DNA from: an uncultured Prevotella sp.
GTDB lineage: Bacteria > Bacteroidota > Bacteroidia > Bacteroidales > Bacteroidaceae
Length of the DNA stretch: 17,693 nucleotides
NCBI GenBank assembly: GCA_958369755.1
Contig: CATXJC010000039.1
Coordinates: forward strand, 1-17,693
Direction of reading: 5' to 3'
Shown in pieces: positions 1 through 7,725 of this stretch. A program made the translations under genes and the position numbers. Below the pieces are notes generated by a model that did not search any database, was not told where the DNA came from, and saw only the letters and a program-made list of their open reading frames with translations. Position 1 is the first letter of the stretch, and each line of letters begins with the position of its first letter.

Positions 1-26
1 CTCTAAACCAGCTGAGCTAAGCGCCC
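1..26 (-). tRNA. 5' part of a tRNA gene, cut by the left window edge
   Basis: Read on the minus strand from base 26 this is the 5' third of a tRNA. It has a 7-nt acceptor strand (GGGCGCT), T8 and A9, a D-stem GCTC, a D-loop holding the invariant GG pair, and the start of the returning D-stem (GAG). The anticodon, T-arm and 3' acceptor strand lie outside the window, so the isotype cannot be given. A good promoter sits directly upstream at 47-78, which supports a real, independently transcribed gene. Confidence 0.85.
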
Positions 27-46
27 TTACTTTTCGTAAGCGGTTG

Positions 47-78
47 CAAAGGTACGACTATTTTTTGGTTCCACCAAA
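47..78 (-). promoter_or_regulatory. Bacteroidota-type promoter of the tRNA gene
   Basis: On the minus strand a TTTG (-33 box, 78-75) is followed after exactly 20 nt by TACCTTTG (-7 box, 54-47). This matches the known Bacteroidota primary-sigma consensus TTTG-N19-21-TAnnTTTG. The tRNA 5' end is 21 nt beyond the -7 box, leaving a short leader. It is the only promoter in the window with both boxes intact, as expected for a strongly transcribed stable-RNA gene. Confidence 0.8.
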
Positions 79-290
79 TTTTTCAGCAACTTTTTTCGTT
101 TTTTCTTCAAAAAAGTGCATTTTCTGGTGTTTTTCCTCAATTTTCAGGGTAAAAGCGGTCAGTTTTTGCATTTCAATTGCCAAAAACAGCCAACCAAGAG
201 AAAGTACTTACGATGGGACTGCCAAACCTCTTTCAACCCCAAAAGGTACTTATTGAGAAAGAAAAGTTCTTTTTTAAGAAATTCAAAGAA
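79..290. other. Intergenic stretch with no recognised gene
   Basis: About 210 bp lie between the tRNA promoter and the OmpA-family terminator. It is A/T-rich with homopolymer runs at both ends and a less biased core at about 160-255. The heptamer GTACTTA occurs twice (204-210 and 246-252), the first within the 8-bp palindrome AAGTACTT. Short reading frames exist on the plus strand, but none has a promoter, a family resemblance or a convincing start. No RNA family was recognised. It could be decayed sequence or a dispersed intergenic repeat. Confidence 0.5.
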
Positions 291-323
291 ACAAAAAAGG
301 CATTCTCCACAAGGAAGAATGCC
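291..323 (-). terminator. Rho-independent terminator of the OmpA-family gene
   Basis: A perfect 8-bp stem, GGCATTCT (299-306) with AGAATGCC (316-323), closes a 9-nt loop. On the minus strand it is followed at once by TTTTTTGT (298-291). It lies about 40 bp after the stop codon of the OmpA-family gene and the orientation is right for that gene. Confidence 0.85.
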
Positions 324-363
324 CTATTCTATTTTTATACCTTATATTATATATACTGTATAA

Positions 364-1536
364 TTACTCACCAACCTGAACAGTTGCACGACGGTTGTAA
401 GAAGCAGGAGTCAAATCCTTAACACCACCGTTAGCCTTAACTACGATGTTCTCCTTAGCAACACCCAACTTAACGAGCTCATCAGCTACCTTCTCAGCAC
501 GAGCCTTAGAAATCTTCTGGTTAACAGCTGCAGAACCAGTAGCGCTGTCAGCATAACCGTTAACTACCAACTTAGCGTTGTTGTCCTTAGCATACTGAGC
601 GAGAGCCTGTACGTTTACGAGATCCTTCTTAGAAGCAACCTTAGACTTGCCGATGTTGAAGAATACAGAAACCGGAGTAGCAACATACTCCTTAACTGCC
701 TTATCCTCTACAGACTTCTGGTTGTTCAAGAGATTCTTCAAACGGTCGTTCTCTGCATTAGCGTCGTTCAACTTAGCATTGATAGCGTCGAGTTCTGACT
801 GATGAAGAGCGTTGATAGCGTCAACATCTGGAACCTTGTTCCAAGTAGCCTTACCCAAGTTGTATGTAACACCGACCTCAACATTCAAAGAACGGTCGTG
901 TCTTGCAATCACCTTGTCGATAGAGCGAGATGTGCTAGGCTTAGCACCTGCCAATACACCTGTGTAACCATCATAGTCGCTAGCACCTAATGCATAGTTT
1001 ACATCGAGGTTGACAGCCCACTTCTTATTGATCTTGAACTCGTTCAAGATACCAACACCAACTACAGGAGCATAGCAGTTAGCGCTCATGTTACGGTTAA
1101 TACCAAAACCTGCATAAGGGATGCAATCCCAAACACGAGCCTCGTTGTAACCACACAACATATTGCTAACATTGAACAAAACCTGCTCATTCAAAGTCCA
1201 ATACTTATTTGCATTTGTTAACTTATCCTCAGAAACTACTGTACGGCCCCAAACGCCATTGAACTTGGTACGGAGACCGAGACCTGGTGTGAACCACTTA
1301 CCTACAGCAACAGAGAAACCGAGATTGTTTCTGAAACCCTTGAGTGGGCTCTTAGAGAAACCATTGCCCTCTTCCTGGTTGCCCCAGAATGCAGAACCAG
1401 CAACGTTTGCCTGAACAAACCAATTGCTCCAGAAAGAATTTGTTGCAACGCTATACTTCTCAGTAGTTGCTGCATCCTGAGCCATACTGCCCATTGTTAC
1501 GCTAGCCAATGCTAGCACTGCTAATAACTTTTTCAT
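364..1536 (-). CDS. OmpA-family outer membrane protein with peptidoglycan-binding C-terminal domain
   Basis: A 390-aa protein. It has a Sec signal peptide at 1-19/20 (MKKLLAVLALASVTMGSMAQ). An aromatic-rich, beta-barrel-like region follows at about 25-230, then a short coiled coil at about 238-275 with regularly spaced Leu/Ile, and an OmpA C-terminal domain at about 285-388. In that domain D330 (of GYAD) and R346 (of SKARAEKV) sit at the positions that bind diaminopimelate in the E. coli OmpA family, and the closing YNRRATV motif is present. Likely role: an abundant barrel that tethers the outer membrane to peptidoglycan. It is a single-gene unit with its own promoter (1590-1597) and terminator (291-323). 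The leader is A/T-rich without a Shine-Dalgarno, as is common for highly expressed Bacteroidota genes. The barrel's ligand, if any, is unknown. Confidence 0.9.
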   Translation of the reverse strand: MKKLLAVLALASVTMGSMAQDAATTEKYSVATNSFWSNWFVQANVAGSAFWGNQEEGNGFSKSPLKGFRNNLGFSVAVGKWFTPGLGLRTKFNGVWGRTVVSEDKLTNANKYWTLNEQVLFNVSNMLCGYNEARVWDCIPYAGFGINRNMSANCYAPVVGVGILNEFKINKKWAVNLDVNYALGASDYDGYTGVLAGAKPSTSRSIDKVIARHDRSLNVEVGVTYNLGKATWNKVPDVDAINALHQSELDAINAKLNDANAENDRLKNLLNNQKSVEDKAVKEYVATPVSVFFNIGKSKVASKKDLVNVQALAQYAKDNNAKLVVNGYADSATGSAAVNQKISKARAEKVADELVKLGVAKENIVVKANGGVKDLTPASYNRRATVQVGE

Positions 1537-1589
1537 AACTTTATAATTTAAAAATCAATTTATATATATATACCTTCTGAATGACGGAG

Positions 1590-1597
1590 CAAAGATA
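1590..1597 (-). promoter_or_regulatory. -7 box of the OmpA-family gene promoter
   Basis: The minus strand reads TATCTTTG, a full match to TAnnTTTG, 53 bp upstream of the start codon. No TTTG is found at the expected -33 distance. The surrounding ATTATCTTTGCTCC differs by one base from the clpP promoter core (ATTATCTTTGTTCC). The leader downstream contains six TA dinucleotides in a row (1561-1572). Confidence 0.7.
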
Positions 1598-1659
1598 ATA
1601 CTATTTTTTGAAATAACCTTCATTTTCTAAAAAAAATAGCATTTTTCGTTAACTTTTTT

Positions 1660-1680
1660 AAGAAAAACGGGATTTTTCCC
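1660..1680 (-). terminator. Possible weak terminator after mutL
   Basis: A 4-bp stem GGGA/TCCC with a 4-nt A-loop (1680-1669 read on the minus strand) begins 5 bp after the mutL stop codon. It is followed by GTTTTTCTT. The T-tract fits an intrinsic terminator but the stem is short, so termination may be partial or factor-dependent. Confidence 0.4.
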
Positions 1681-1685
1681 TGCTT

Positions 1686-3557
1686 TTAACCTAAAAGATG
1701 CTCAATTTCCTGCTGACGGAGGATACAAAGTACCGACTTTCCGTCGGGCGTATAATTGACATTCTGGCAGGCAAAAAGATCATTCACCAGCCCCTCCATC
1801 TCTTCATTACTCAATATCTGCCCCTGAGGTATTGCAGCCTGGCGAGCCAGACTCAAAGCCAAAGTCTGATTGATTTCATCAATGGCTGATACGCCCTTTT
1901 CTACTGCAGAAGAAACCATGTCCTGTACCAGTTTAAGAGGATTCAATCCTTCAAGTCCGCCAGGAACTGAATTAACGGCATAGCTTCCGCCTCCAAGATC
2001 TTCCAGTTCAAAGCCCATCGATTCCATTTCAGGCAGGATCTTTTCAAAGATTACCTTCTCTGACATCGGGAACTGCACAACCTCAGGAAAGAGGACTTTC
2101 TGTGAATGAAAGGTCCGGTCAGCCAACTGACGCAAATACTGTTCGAACAAGACACGCACATGGGCACGATGCTGGTCGATAATCATCAATCCCGATTTTA
2201 CCGCAGTCATGATATACTTACCTTTATACTGATAATGGGCTGGCGATTTCTCTGCAATGATACTGTCTGGCGTATTATCCTGACTAGAATCATCGGAAAA
2301 CACCATGGTCTGTTCCATCCCCTGCACATCATCCTGATCTTTGAGTCCTTCATAAAGCTGTTCCCATTTTTCATCCACCTGAGGTTTCGACTTAGGAACA
2401 GAGAAGCCTGCTCCCATAGGGACTGCTCCCGTGGAAGAGGAAGACTTGAACGGATTATAACCAGGATTCAAACTAATCTTCGGTGCCGCAGCAGCCGTAC
2501 TCATCTCTGGATTATAAACAGGGATGTCCGGTTTATCCTCGGTATCGAAATCAATGGTAGGTACATCATTGAACATACCGATGGACTCCTTGACCGAAGC
2601 CGAGAGGATTTGCCAGATAGCCTGCTCATTCTCGAATTTGATTTCAGTCTTCGTAGGATGGATATTCACATCAATATCCTTCGGATCTACATCAAAATAC
2701 AGAAAGTAAGGCACCTGTTCACCCTGAGGAACCAGACGGTCATAAGCAGCCATCACAGCCTTATTGAAATAAGGATGTTTCATGTATCTCCCGTTGACAA
2801 AGAAGAACTGATGCACACCTTTCTTTCTGGCAGATTCCGGTTTGCCCACAAATCCAGACACCTTACACATAGTGGTTTCTACATTTACCGGCAGGAGTTC
2901 CTGATTGAAACGCTTGCCGAAGACATCGAGAATGCGCTGACGCAAATTAGCGGCACGCAAATTGAATACTTCGGTACCATTGCTATGTAAAGTAAAGGTG
3001 ATTTGAGGATTTACCAATGCAATCCGCTCGAAAGCCGTCAGAATATTGTTCAGCTCTGTAGAATTGGACTTCAGGAACTTTCTTCGCGCGGGTACATTAT
3101 AAAAGATATTGCTGACAGAGAAGATACTTCCCACAGCACAGGAGCATGGCTCCTGTTTCTCATATCGGGAACCAGAAATCTGTATCAGGGTTCCTATCTC
3201 GTCGGTAGCCTGTCGTGACTTCAGTTCTACCTGAGCCACAGCAGCTATTGACGCCAAAGCTTCGCCACGGAAGCCCATGGTGCGAAGTGCAAACAAATCA
3301 TCAGCCTTACGGATTTTGGAAGTAGAATGACGTTCGAAAGCCAAACGAGCATCTGTTTCAGACATACCTTTTCCATCATCTATCACCTGGATGTTGGTAC
3401 GGCCAGCATCGGTAACTGTGACATGGATATTCCTGGCACCCGCATCGACTGCATTTTCGACCAGCTCCTTGATAACTGAAGCCGGACGCTGTATAACCTC
3501 ACCTGCTGCTATCTGATTGGCAACAGAATCGGGTAAAAGTTGAATAATATCACTCAT
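1686..3557 (-). CDS. mutL: DNA mismatch repair protein MutL, with degenerate endonuclease motif
   Basis: A 623-aa protein, the usual MutL length. The N-terminal GHKL ATPase is intact: ELVENAVDAG (31-40, with E31 as predicted general base and N35 as Mg ligand), DDGKGM (60-65) and GFRGEALASI (95-104). NIHPTK (298-303) carries the conserved lysine of the transducer domain. A Ser/Pro/Gln-rich linker (about 340-440) joins the MutL_C dimerisation domain (about 440-620). There, DQHRAHVRVLFE (461-472) replaces the endonuclease signature DQHAxxExxxxE: the first Glu is Val467 and the Ala is Arg464. ARQAAI (571-576) lacks the ACR-type Cys, and TPDGKS (603-608) stands where CPHGRP would be. It therefore looks ATP-competent but nuclease-dead, with a matchmaker role between MutS and downstream repair steps. 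It is last in the guaB operon, 42 bp after the OstA-like gene. Confidence 0.95.
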   Translation of the reverse strand: MSDIIQLLPDSVANQIAAGEVIQRPASVIKELVENAVDAGARNIHVTVTDAGRTNIQVIDDGKGMSETDARLAFERHSTSKIRKADDLFALRTMGFRGEALASIAAVAQVELKSRQATDEIGTLIQISGSRYEKQEPCSCAVGSIFSVSNIFYNVPARRKFLKSNSTELNNILTAFERIALVNPQITFTLHSNGTEVFNLRAANLRQRILDVFGKRFNQELLPVNVETTMCKVSGFVGKPESARKKGVHQFFFVNGRYMKHPYFNKAVMAAYDRLVPQGEQVPYFLYFDVDPKDIDVNIHPTKTEIKFENEQAIWQILSASVKESIGMFNDVPTIDFDTEDKPDIPVYNPEMSTAAAAPKISLNPGYNPFKSSSSTGAVPMGAGFSVPKSKPQVDEKWEQLYEGLKDQDDVQGMEQTMVFSDDSSQDNTPDSIIAEKSPAHYQYKGKYIMTAVKSGLMIIDQHRAHVRVLFEQYLRQLADRTFHSQKVLFPEVVQFPMSEKVIFEKILPEMESMGFELEDLGGGSYAVNSVPGGLEGLNPLKLVQDMVSSAVEKGVSAIDEINQTLALSLARQAAIPQGQILSNEEMEGLVNDLFACQNVNYTPDGKSVLCILRQQEIEHLLG

Positions 3558-3599
3558 CTCTAAATATTAATCATATAAGAAAATGATGCTTCATTATAA

Positions 3600-5255
3600 T
3601 CAGTCAGTCAGTTTCTGAAGTGGAGCTTCATGACGCTTAATGTTCTTGAGTTCGGAGCCCTTGGATTTACCACGCCATACAAAGATATCATTCTTATCTT
3701 TAGGACGCAAGTCCTCGAACCAGGCAAAATTGTTGAGTTTATATTTTGCCGGCGGAATCTGCGTCATAGGATACATGGTAGATGTAAACTTATTGGTCCA
3801 GATTTTCTCCATCTTCCTGCCCGGTCCCATATACATGCGCATGGTATCGGTCTCCAAATAATTCAAGCCAATGAGCGAACTGTCCTTATCATCCGTCATA
3901 TAATAGATGGTCTGCACATTACCGATAGACTCTCCTTGTTTAATTTCACCTTTTTCAAAGTAAGATTTCATCTCAGAAGAACTGATCTGATTGAAATGAA
4001 CACTATCCGGCATCTGCTCTACAGACAGCGCCTGTCCGATGACATGGGCAAAACGAACGGTAGAGTCGTTCATGAAGACCAGAATCTTCTCGCCCAGCAA
4101 CTGACGGTTTCCATTCCAGACGATAGGATCCTTATACATGGTCATGCAGGAATCCTGAGAATTGAAAACCAGGGAATCGCAGATGGCCTGCATATCCAGA
4201 CGATAGGCACGGACCTTAGGATAAGCATGCACCTTACGGTATACCGAATCGGTATTGATATGGAAGGTATTGATACGCATGGTATCAGAATGAACCCAAA
4301 GGGTATCTTTCTGCGAATAGTCGATCGCTACAGGATTGCGGGTGGCAAATCCATTACCGGTTTTCTCGTTGTAACGCAGATAATTGCAAGTCAGGGAATT
4401 TTTATTTTTCTTGTCTACATAAACCACATTGCCATATCCGGTACTCTCCCCATCCTTTACATAATAGAGCGTATCACCCGTAAGTGTCTTGTCTTTATCT
4501 ATAACCGTAGAACGGCCGTAAAGCTGCGCTCTATCGGTCTTGGTATCATAATATCCGTCTTCTGTCTTGACAACACTTGCACCGGAAACAATCTTAGAAG
4601 GTCCTACCATGTGAGCCTTTGATTTACGGACATCGTAATACAAAGTATCGGTAGTAACAACATCCTTGCCGCTGCGCAACTTGACATTATAGACAAACTT
4701 AGCCTCACGCGTTTCGGTATGATACTCACCCCAATCGGCAACCAGCTTATCCTTACCATCAATCAGCGTTCCGCCGTCAAAGAAGTTTGCCATATTATAC
4801 AAGCGGTCGAAATCCAAGCTATCAGTACGCAAAGTCTGCCGACGATGATGCAAGACCACATTCTTGCGTGCTCTCATCATCTGCATCTGCCCATCATACT
4901 CTGCTCTATTACAAGTGAGTGACAAGGTGTCTCCCTGCCGGTAATGAACATGTCCGAAAGCTTTCACGGAATTAGAAGCCTGATAGAAATATGCGCTGTC
5001 ACAGGTAAGATGACTGCCCTGATGCAAGAAAGAGACCTTACCTTTCAATATTTGGGCATCAGGATTATTACCGAACATATCATAGTACAATTCATCTGCA
5101 TGCAAAAGATATACGCGGTCACCATGAGGGCGTTTTCTGGCATGCTTCTTTGGGGCCTGCATGGCTTGCATCAGACAAAACCCAAACAGGCATAGAACCA
5201 TAACCGATATGATTCTATGCCCTCTGATATGATTATTTAATCTTTTATTTATCAT
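3600..5255 (-). CDS. OstA/LptA-like periplasmic protein (LPS transport family)
   Basis: A 551-aa protein. A short basic N-terminus and one hydrophobic segment at about 14-32 act as signal peptide or membrane anchor. From about residue 46 the chain is a series of beta-strand repeats of the OstA/LptA jellyroll type. Recurring patterns such as ADELYYD, CDSAYFY, CNRAEYD, TDSLDFD, TDTLYYD and GDTLYYV run to about 440. By family it should form part of the periplasmic bridge that carries LPS to the outer membrane. It is about three times the length of E. coli LptA and has no LptD-type barrel, so it may be a stand-alone extended bridge; this is inference. The start is fixed by a 4-bp ATGA overlap with the surA-like stop codon, implying translational coupling. 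The end has a small ACTG tandem repeat at the stop codon. Confidence 0.8.
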   Translation of the reverse strand: MINKRLNNHIRGHRIISVMVLCLFGFCLMQAMQAPKKHARKRPHGDRVYLLHADELYYDMFGNNPDAQILKGKVSFLHQGSHLTCDSAYFYQASNSVKAFGHVHYRQGDTLSLTCNRAEYDGQMQMMRARKNVVLHHRRQTLRTDSLDFDRLYNMANFFDGGTLIDGKDKLVADWGEYHTETREAKFVYNVKLRSGKDVVTTDTLYYDVRKSKAHMVGPSKIVSGASVVKTEDGYYDTKTDRAQLYGRSTVIDKDKTLTGDTLYYVKDGESTGYGNVVYVDKKNKNSLTCNYLRYNEKTGNGFATRNPVAIDYSQKDTLWVHSDTMRINTFHINTDSVYRKVHAYPKVRAYRLDMQAICDSLVFNSQDSCMTMYKDPIVWNGNRQLLGEKILVFMNDSTVRFAHVIGQALSVEQMPDSVHFNQISSSEMKSYFEKGEIKQGESIGNVQTIYYMTDDKDSSLIGLNYLETDTMRMYMGPGRKMEKIWTNKFTSTMYPMTQIPPAKYKLNNFAWFEDLRPKDKNDIFVWRGKSKGSELKNIKRHEAPLQKLTD

Positions 5256-6706
5256 TTAATCCAACCTTGATATTCAAACTTACAATCCTTATAGCGATCG
5301 TTCATACGAACATAAGTCTGCTTGATTTTATTGACTACCCAATCGTGCAAGGTCTGGGCACGCTCCTTAGCCAACACTACATCTTTCATCACCTGAAAAT
5401 CTTCGGTAATAGTAGCTCTATGTCCGTCAACACGGCTTACCAGTTTTACCAAAGCACAAGTGGTTTTACCCTTGGAATTCACCATCGTGAAAGGTGCAGA
5501 AACCTCACCTACCTTCATTGTATCTACCATACGGGCAACCTCGGTAGGTAGATCCTTCATCTGGAAGCGGGAAGTTCTTGACTGGTCAGGAGTAACATTG
5601 GCCATCAAACCCTTGTTGTTGCGGGTATCCTTATCATCAGACAATGCTTCAACAGCCTGCTCAAAAGTAAACTTAGCGGCACGGATATCATTACCGATAG
5701 AATCCAGACGGCCGATAGACTTATCAATAGCATCTTGAGAAACCTGAGGCTTGAGCAGGATATGGCGACACTTAATCTTATCACCACGCTTATCAATCAA
5801 CTGGATGATATGATAACCAAACTCAGACTCAACAATCTTTGAGATTTTCTTAGGATCGGTAAGATTGAATGCTACATTTGCAAACGCAGGATCCAACATA
5901 CCTCTACCGATATAATCCATCTCGCCACCCATACGGGCTGAACCCGGATCCTCAGAATAAAGACGAGCCAAAGTAGCAAAAGAAGTCTCACCCTTATTCA
6001 CACGGTCAGTAAACTCACGCAACTGATTTTTCACACGGTTAATCTCCTCAAGAGGAATACGTGGCTGCATGGTAAGAATCTCAACCTCTACCTCTGTAGG
6101 AACAAAAGGGATACTGTCGGCAGGTAAATCCTTAAAGTATTTACGTACCTGAGCTGGAGACACCTTGATATCCTTCACCAGTTCCTGCTTCATCTTCTGA
6201 ATCAGCTGTTGGTTTTTGAAATCATCATGCATCTGCTGGCGCATCTGGGTGATACTTTGCTTGCGATACTCCTCCAGTTTTTCACGAGAACCAATCATGG
6301 AAACCCAACTGTTGATCTGTTCGTCGATACCATTCATGACTTCTGACTCAGATACTTCGATACTATCGATAGCTGCCTGATGGAGAAACAGTTTCTGAAC
6401 GGCAATCTGCTCAGGAATAGAACAGTCTGGGTCACCAGTATATTTAATACCTTCAGCCTCAGCCTGCAAACGGGTTACCTCGACATCTGACTTCAGGATA
6501 GCCTCATCGCCGACAACCCAAATTACCTCATCAACCACACTACCCTCATTGATTTTCAGAGAATCGGCAGCAGCTTGTTGCTTGATATTTGCAGAATCAG
6601 CCTCATGAGCCAAAGCACTACGGCTTGCTCTTGTTGCACTAGCACTTATTCCTACTATCATCAGCAGGGCTATAAATGCCATTGTCATTTTATATCCAGT
6701 ATTCAT
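5252..6706 (-). CDS. surA: SurA-like periplasmic chaperone with two PpiC-type domains
   Basis: A 484-aa protein. The signal peptide is at about 1-24 (hydrophobic stretch FIALLMIVGI). A SurA N-terminal chaperone helix bundle follows at about 56-195; its start VDEVIWVVGDEAILKSDVE is typical. The first parvulin domain (about 203-306) is well kept: LARLYSEDPGSA, GGEMDYIGRGML, FAN-VAF and SEFGYHIIQLIDKR. A second domain (about 312-422) begins with CRHILLK but is diverged, with DDKDTRNNKG in place of the usual S-D-GS-GG core. The expected role is to chaperone unfolded outer membrane proteins across the periplasm. It lies 18 bp after the short PPIase gene and overlaps the OstA-like gene by 4 bp, so OMP and LPS assembly factors are made together. 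Confidence 0.88.
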   Translation of the reverse strand: MNTGYKMTMAFIALLMIVGISASATRASRSALAHEADSANIKQQAAADSLKINEGSVVDEVIWVVGDEAILKSDVEVTRLQAEAEGIKYTGDPDCSIPEQIAVQKLFLHQAAIDSIEVSESEVMNGIDEQINSWVSMIGSREKLEEYRKQSITQMRQQMHDDFKNQQLIQKMKQELVKDIKVSPAQVRKYFKDLPADSIPFVPTEVEVEILTMQPRIPLEEINRVKNQLREFTDRVNKGETSFATLARLYSEDPGSARMGGEMDYIGRGMLDPAFANVAFNLTDPKKISKIVESEFGYHIIQLIDKRGDKIKCRHILLKPQVSQDAIDKSIGRLDSIGNDIRAAKFTFEQAVEALSDDKDTRNNKGLMANVTPDQSRTSRFQMKDLPTEVARMVDTMKVGEVSAPFTMVNSKGKTTCALVKLVSRVDGHRATITEDFQVMKDVVLAKERAQTLHDWVVNKIKQTYVRMNDRYKDCKFEYQGWIK

Positions 6707-6724
6707 GTATTGTTCTATAATATA

Positions 6725-7711
6725 TTAATGTATATTGAGAGTGGTCAACATGCTATGGAAAACCACCACTTTATATTTCTTCTTCAATTGTGCGACCCAT
6801 TGTTTCTCTAACGAGTCTTGATAGTCAGCAAGTACCACATCCGGGTATTCGCCATTCCGGGGCAGATTAACCTTCATCTTCTTCAGGCGCTTCATTTCCC
6901 ATTTGTATTTTTTCTTATTCTTGGCATAGAAGGCAGCCAGACCTTTTTTATCAGCAGCAGCCTTATCCCAAATATTACGCTGGCAGATTTCATTCAGCAA
7001 AAGGTTTTCTACTTCCTCCTGCTGCTGGTAGGTTCCCCGCCAATTTTCTACCTTAGCATCAGCAACATATTTTTTCTGATTACCATCATCATGTTTATCC
7101 AGCAACTTGACGATATGATAACCAAACTCAGACATAAACGGTCTACTAATCTCACCCTTTCGCAGAGAGAAAGCTACTTTTTCAAAAGCCTGCACAGTCT
7201 GCCCTTTTGTAAACCATGCCAAAGTTCCCCCATTGACCGCAGACCCTTTATCATCAGAACACTTTTTTGCCAGGTCTGCAAAATCTGCACCTTTGCAAAG
7301 AGCCTGATAAATAGAATCGATTCTTCTTTCCACCACCTCCTGTTCCTGGTAAGATGCTTTCTGTCCCAATCTCAAGAGGATATGTGCAACATGAACACTG
7401 CCTTTATCGGGCATCAACTCGCATGACTCGACATCATCATATCGTTTCAACACACGCCTGATATTAGGCAAAGTATCGAGATGAGCATCCTTAGCAGCTT
7501 GCACTTTCAGCTTATAATCAACAAAGCCATCGGTAAACACCTTGACACTTTTAGAATCAACCGTATTTCCCAAATGATTTTTCTGATAAAAGTACTCAAA
7601 TTCCGACTTCTTGACAGATTGACCATCAATAATCATAACAATTGGGTCGGTATGAGCAAAAGCAATGCTCCCCGAAAGGAGCATTGCCGCTATAAGTGCA
7701 TAAAACTTCAT
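6725..7711 (-). CDS. Periplasmic PpiC-type peptidylprolyl isomerase, short form
   Basis: A 328-aa protein. The signal peptide is 1-19 (cleavage after AFA). Residues 22-80 form the N-terminal segment seen in Bacteroidota PPIases (DPIVMIIDGQSVKKSEFEY, DYKLKVQAA). One parvulin domain spans about 106-206: HVAHILLRL, DLAKKCSDDKGSA, NGGTLAWF, FEKVAFSL, EFGYHIVKLLDKHD. After a helical stretch (215-272, containing NIWDKAAADKKGLAAFY) it jumps to a terminal block, DYQDSLEKQWVAQLKKKY (296-313). Relatives I remember are nearer 450-530 aa with a long segment between these two blocks, so this looks like an in-frame condensed version. Likely role: folding of secreted and outer membrane proteins beside the SurA-like neighbour. 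It lies 14 bp after guaB and 18 bp before surA. Confidence 0.85.
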   Translation of the reverse strand: MKFYALIAAMLLSGSIAFAHTDPIVMIIDGQSVKKSEFEYFYQKNHLGNTVDSKSVKVFTDGFVDYKLKVQAAKDAHLDTLPNIRRVLKRYDDVESCELMPDKGSVHVAHILLRLGQKASYQEQEVVERRIDSIYQALCKGADFADLAKKCSDDKGSAVNGGTLAWFTKGQTVQAFEKVAFSLRKGEISRPFMSEFGYHIVKLLDKHDDGNQKKYVADAKVENWRGTYQQQEEVENLLLNEICQRNIWDKAAADKKGLAAFYAKNKKKYKWEMKRLKKMKVNLPRNGEYPDVVLADYQDSLEKQWVAQLKKKYKVVVFHSMLTTLNIH

Positions 7712-7725
7712 ATTTCCTAATTATA

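Noticed and set aside
1..26. Assigning an isotype to the partial tRNA
   Set aside because: The anticodon arm is outside the window and the 5' third is not diagnostic.
44..422. Short plus-strand open frames between the tRNA and the OmpA-family gene
   Set aside because: They run through the tRNA promoter, the terminator hairpin and the OmpA-family 3' end, and have no start signal or family resemblance.
2106..2990. A 294-codon open frame on the plus strand inside mutL
   Set aside because: It is fully antisense to a well-conserved mutL, has no family resemblance, and its His/Arg/Ile-rich composition fits the mirror of the mutL codons.
3630..4622. A 330-codon open frame on the plus strand inside the OstA-like gene
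   Set aside because: It is antisense to a gene with coherent repeats and a signal peptide, has no promoter, and shows no recognisable domain.
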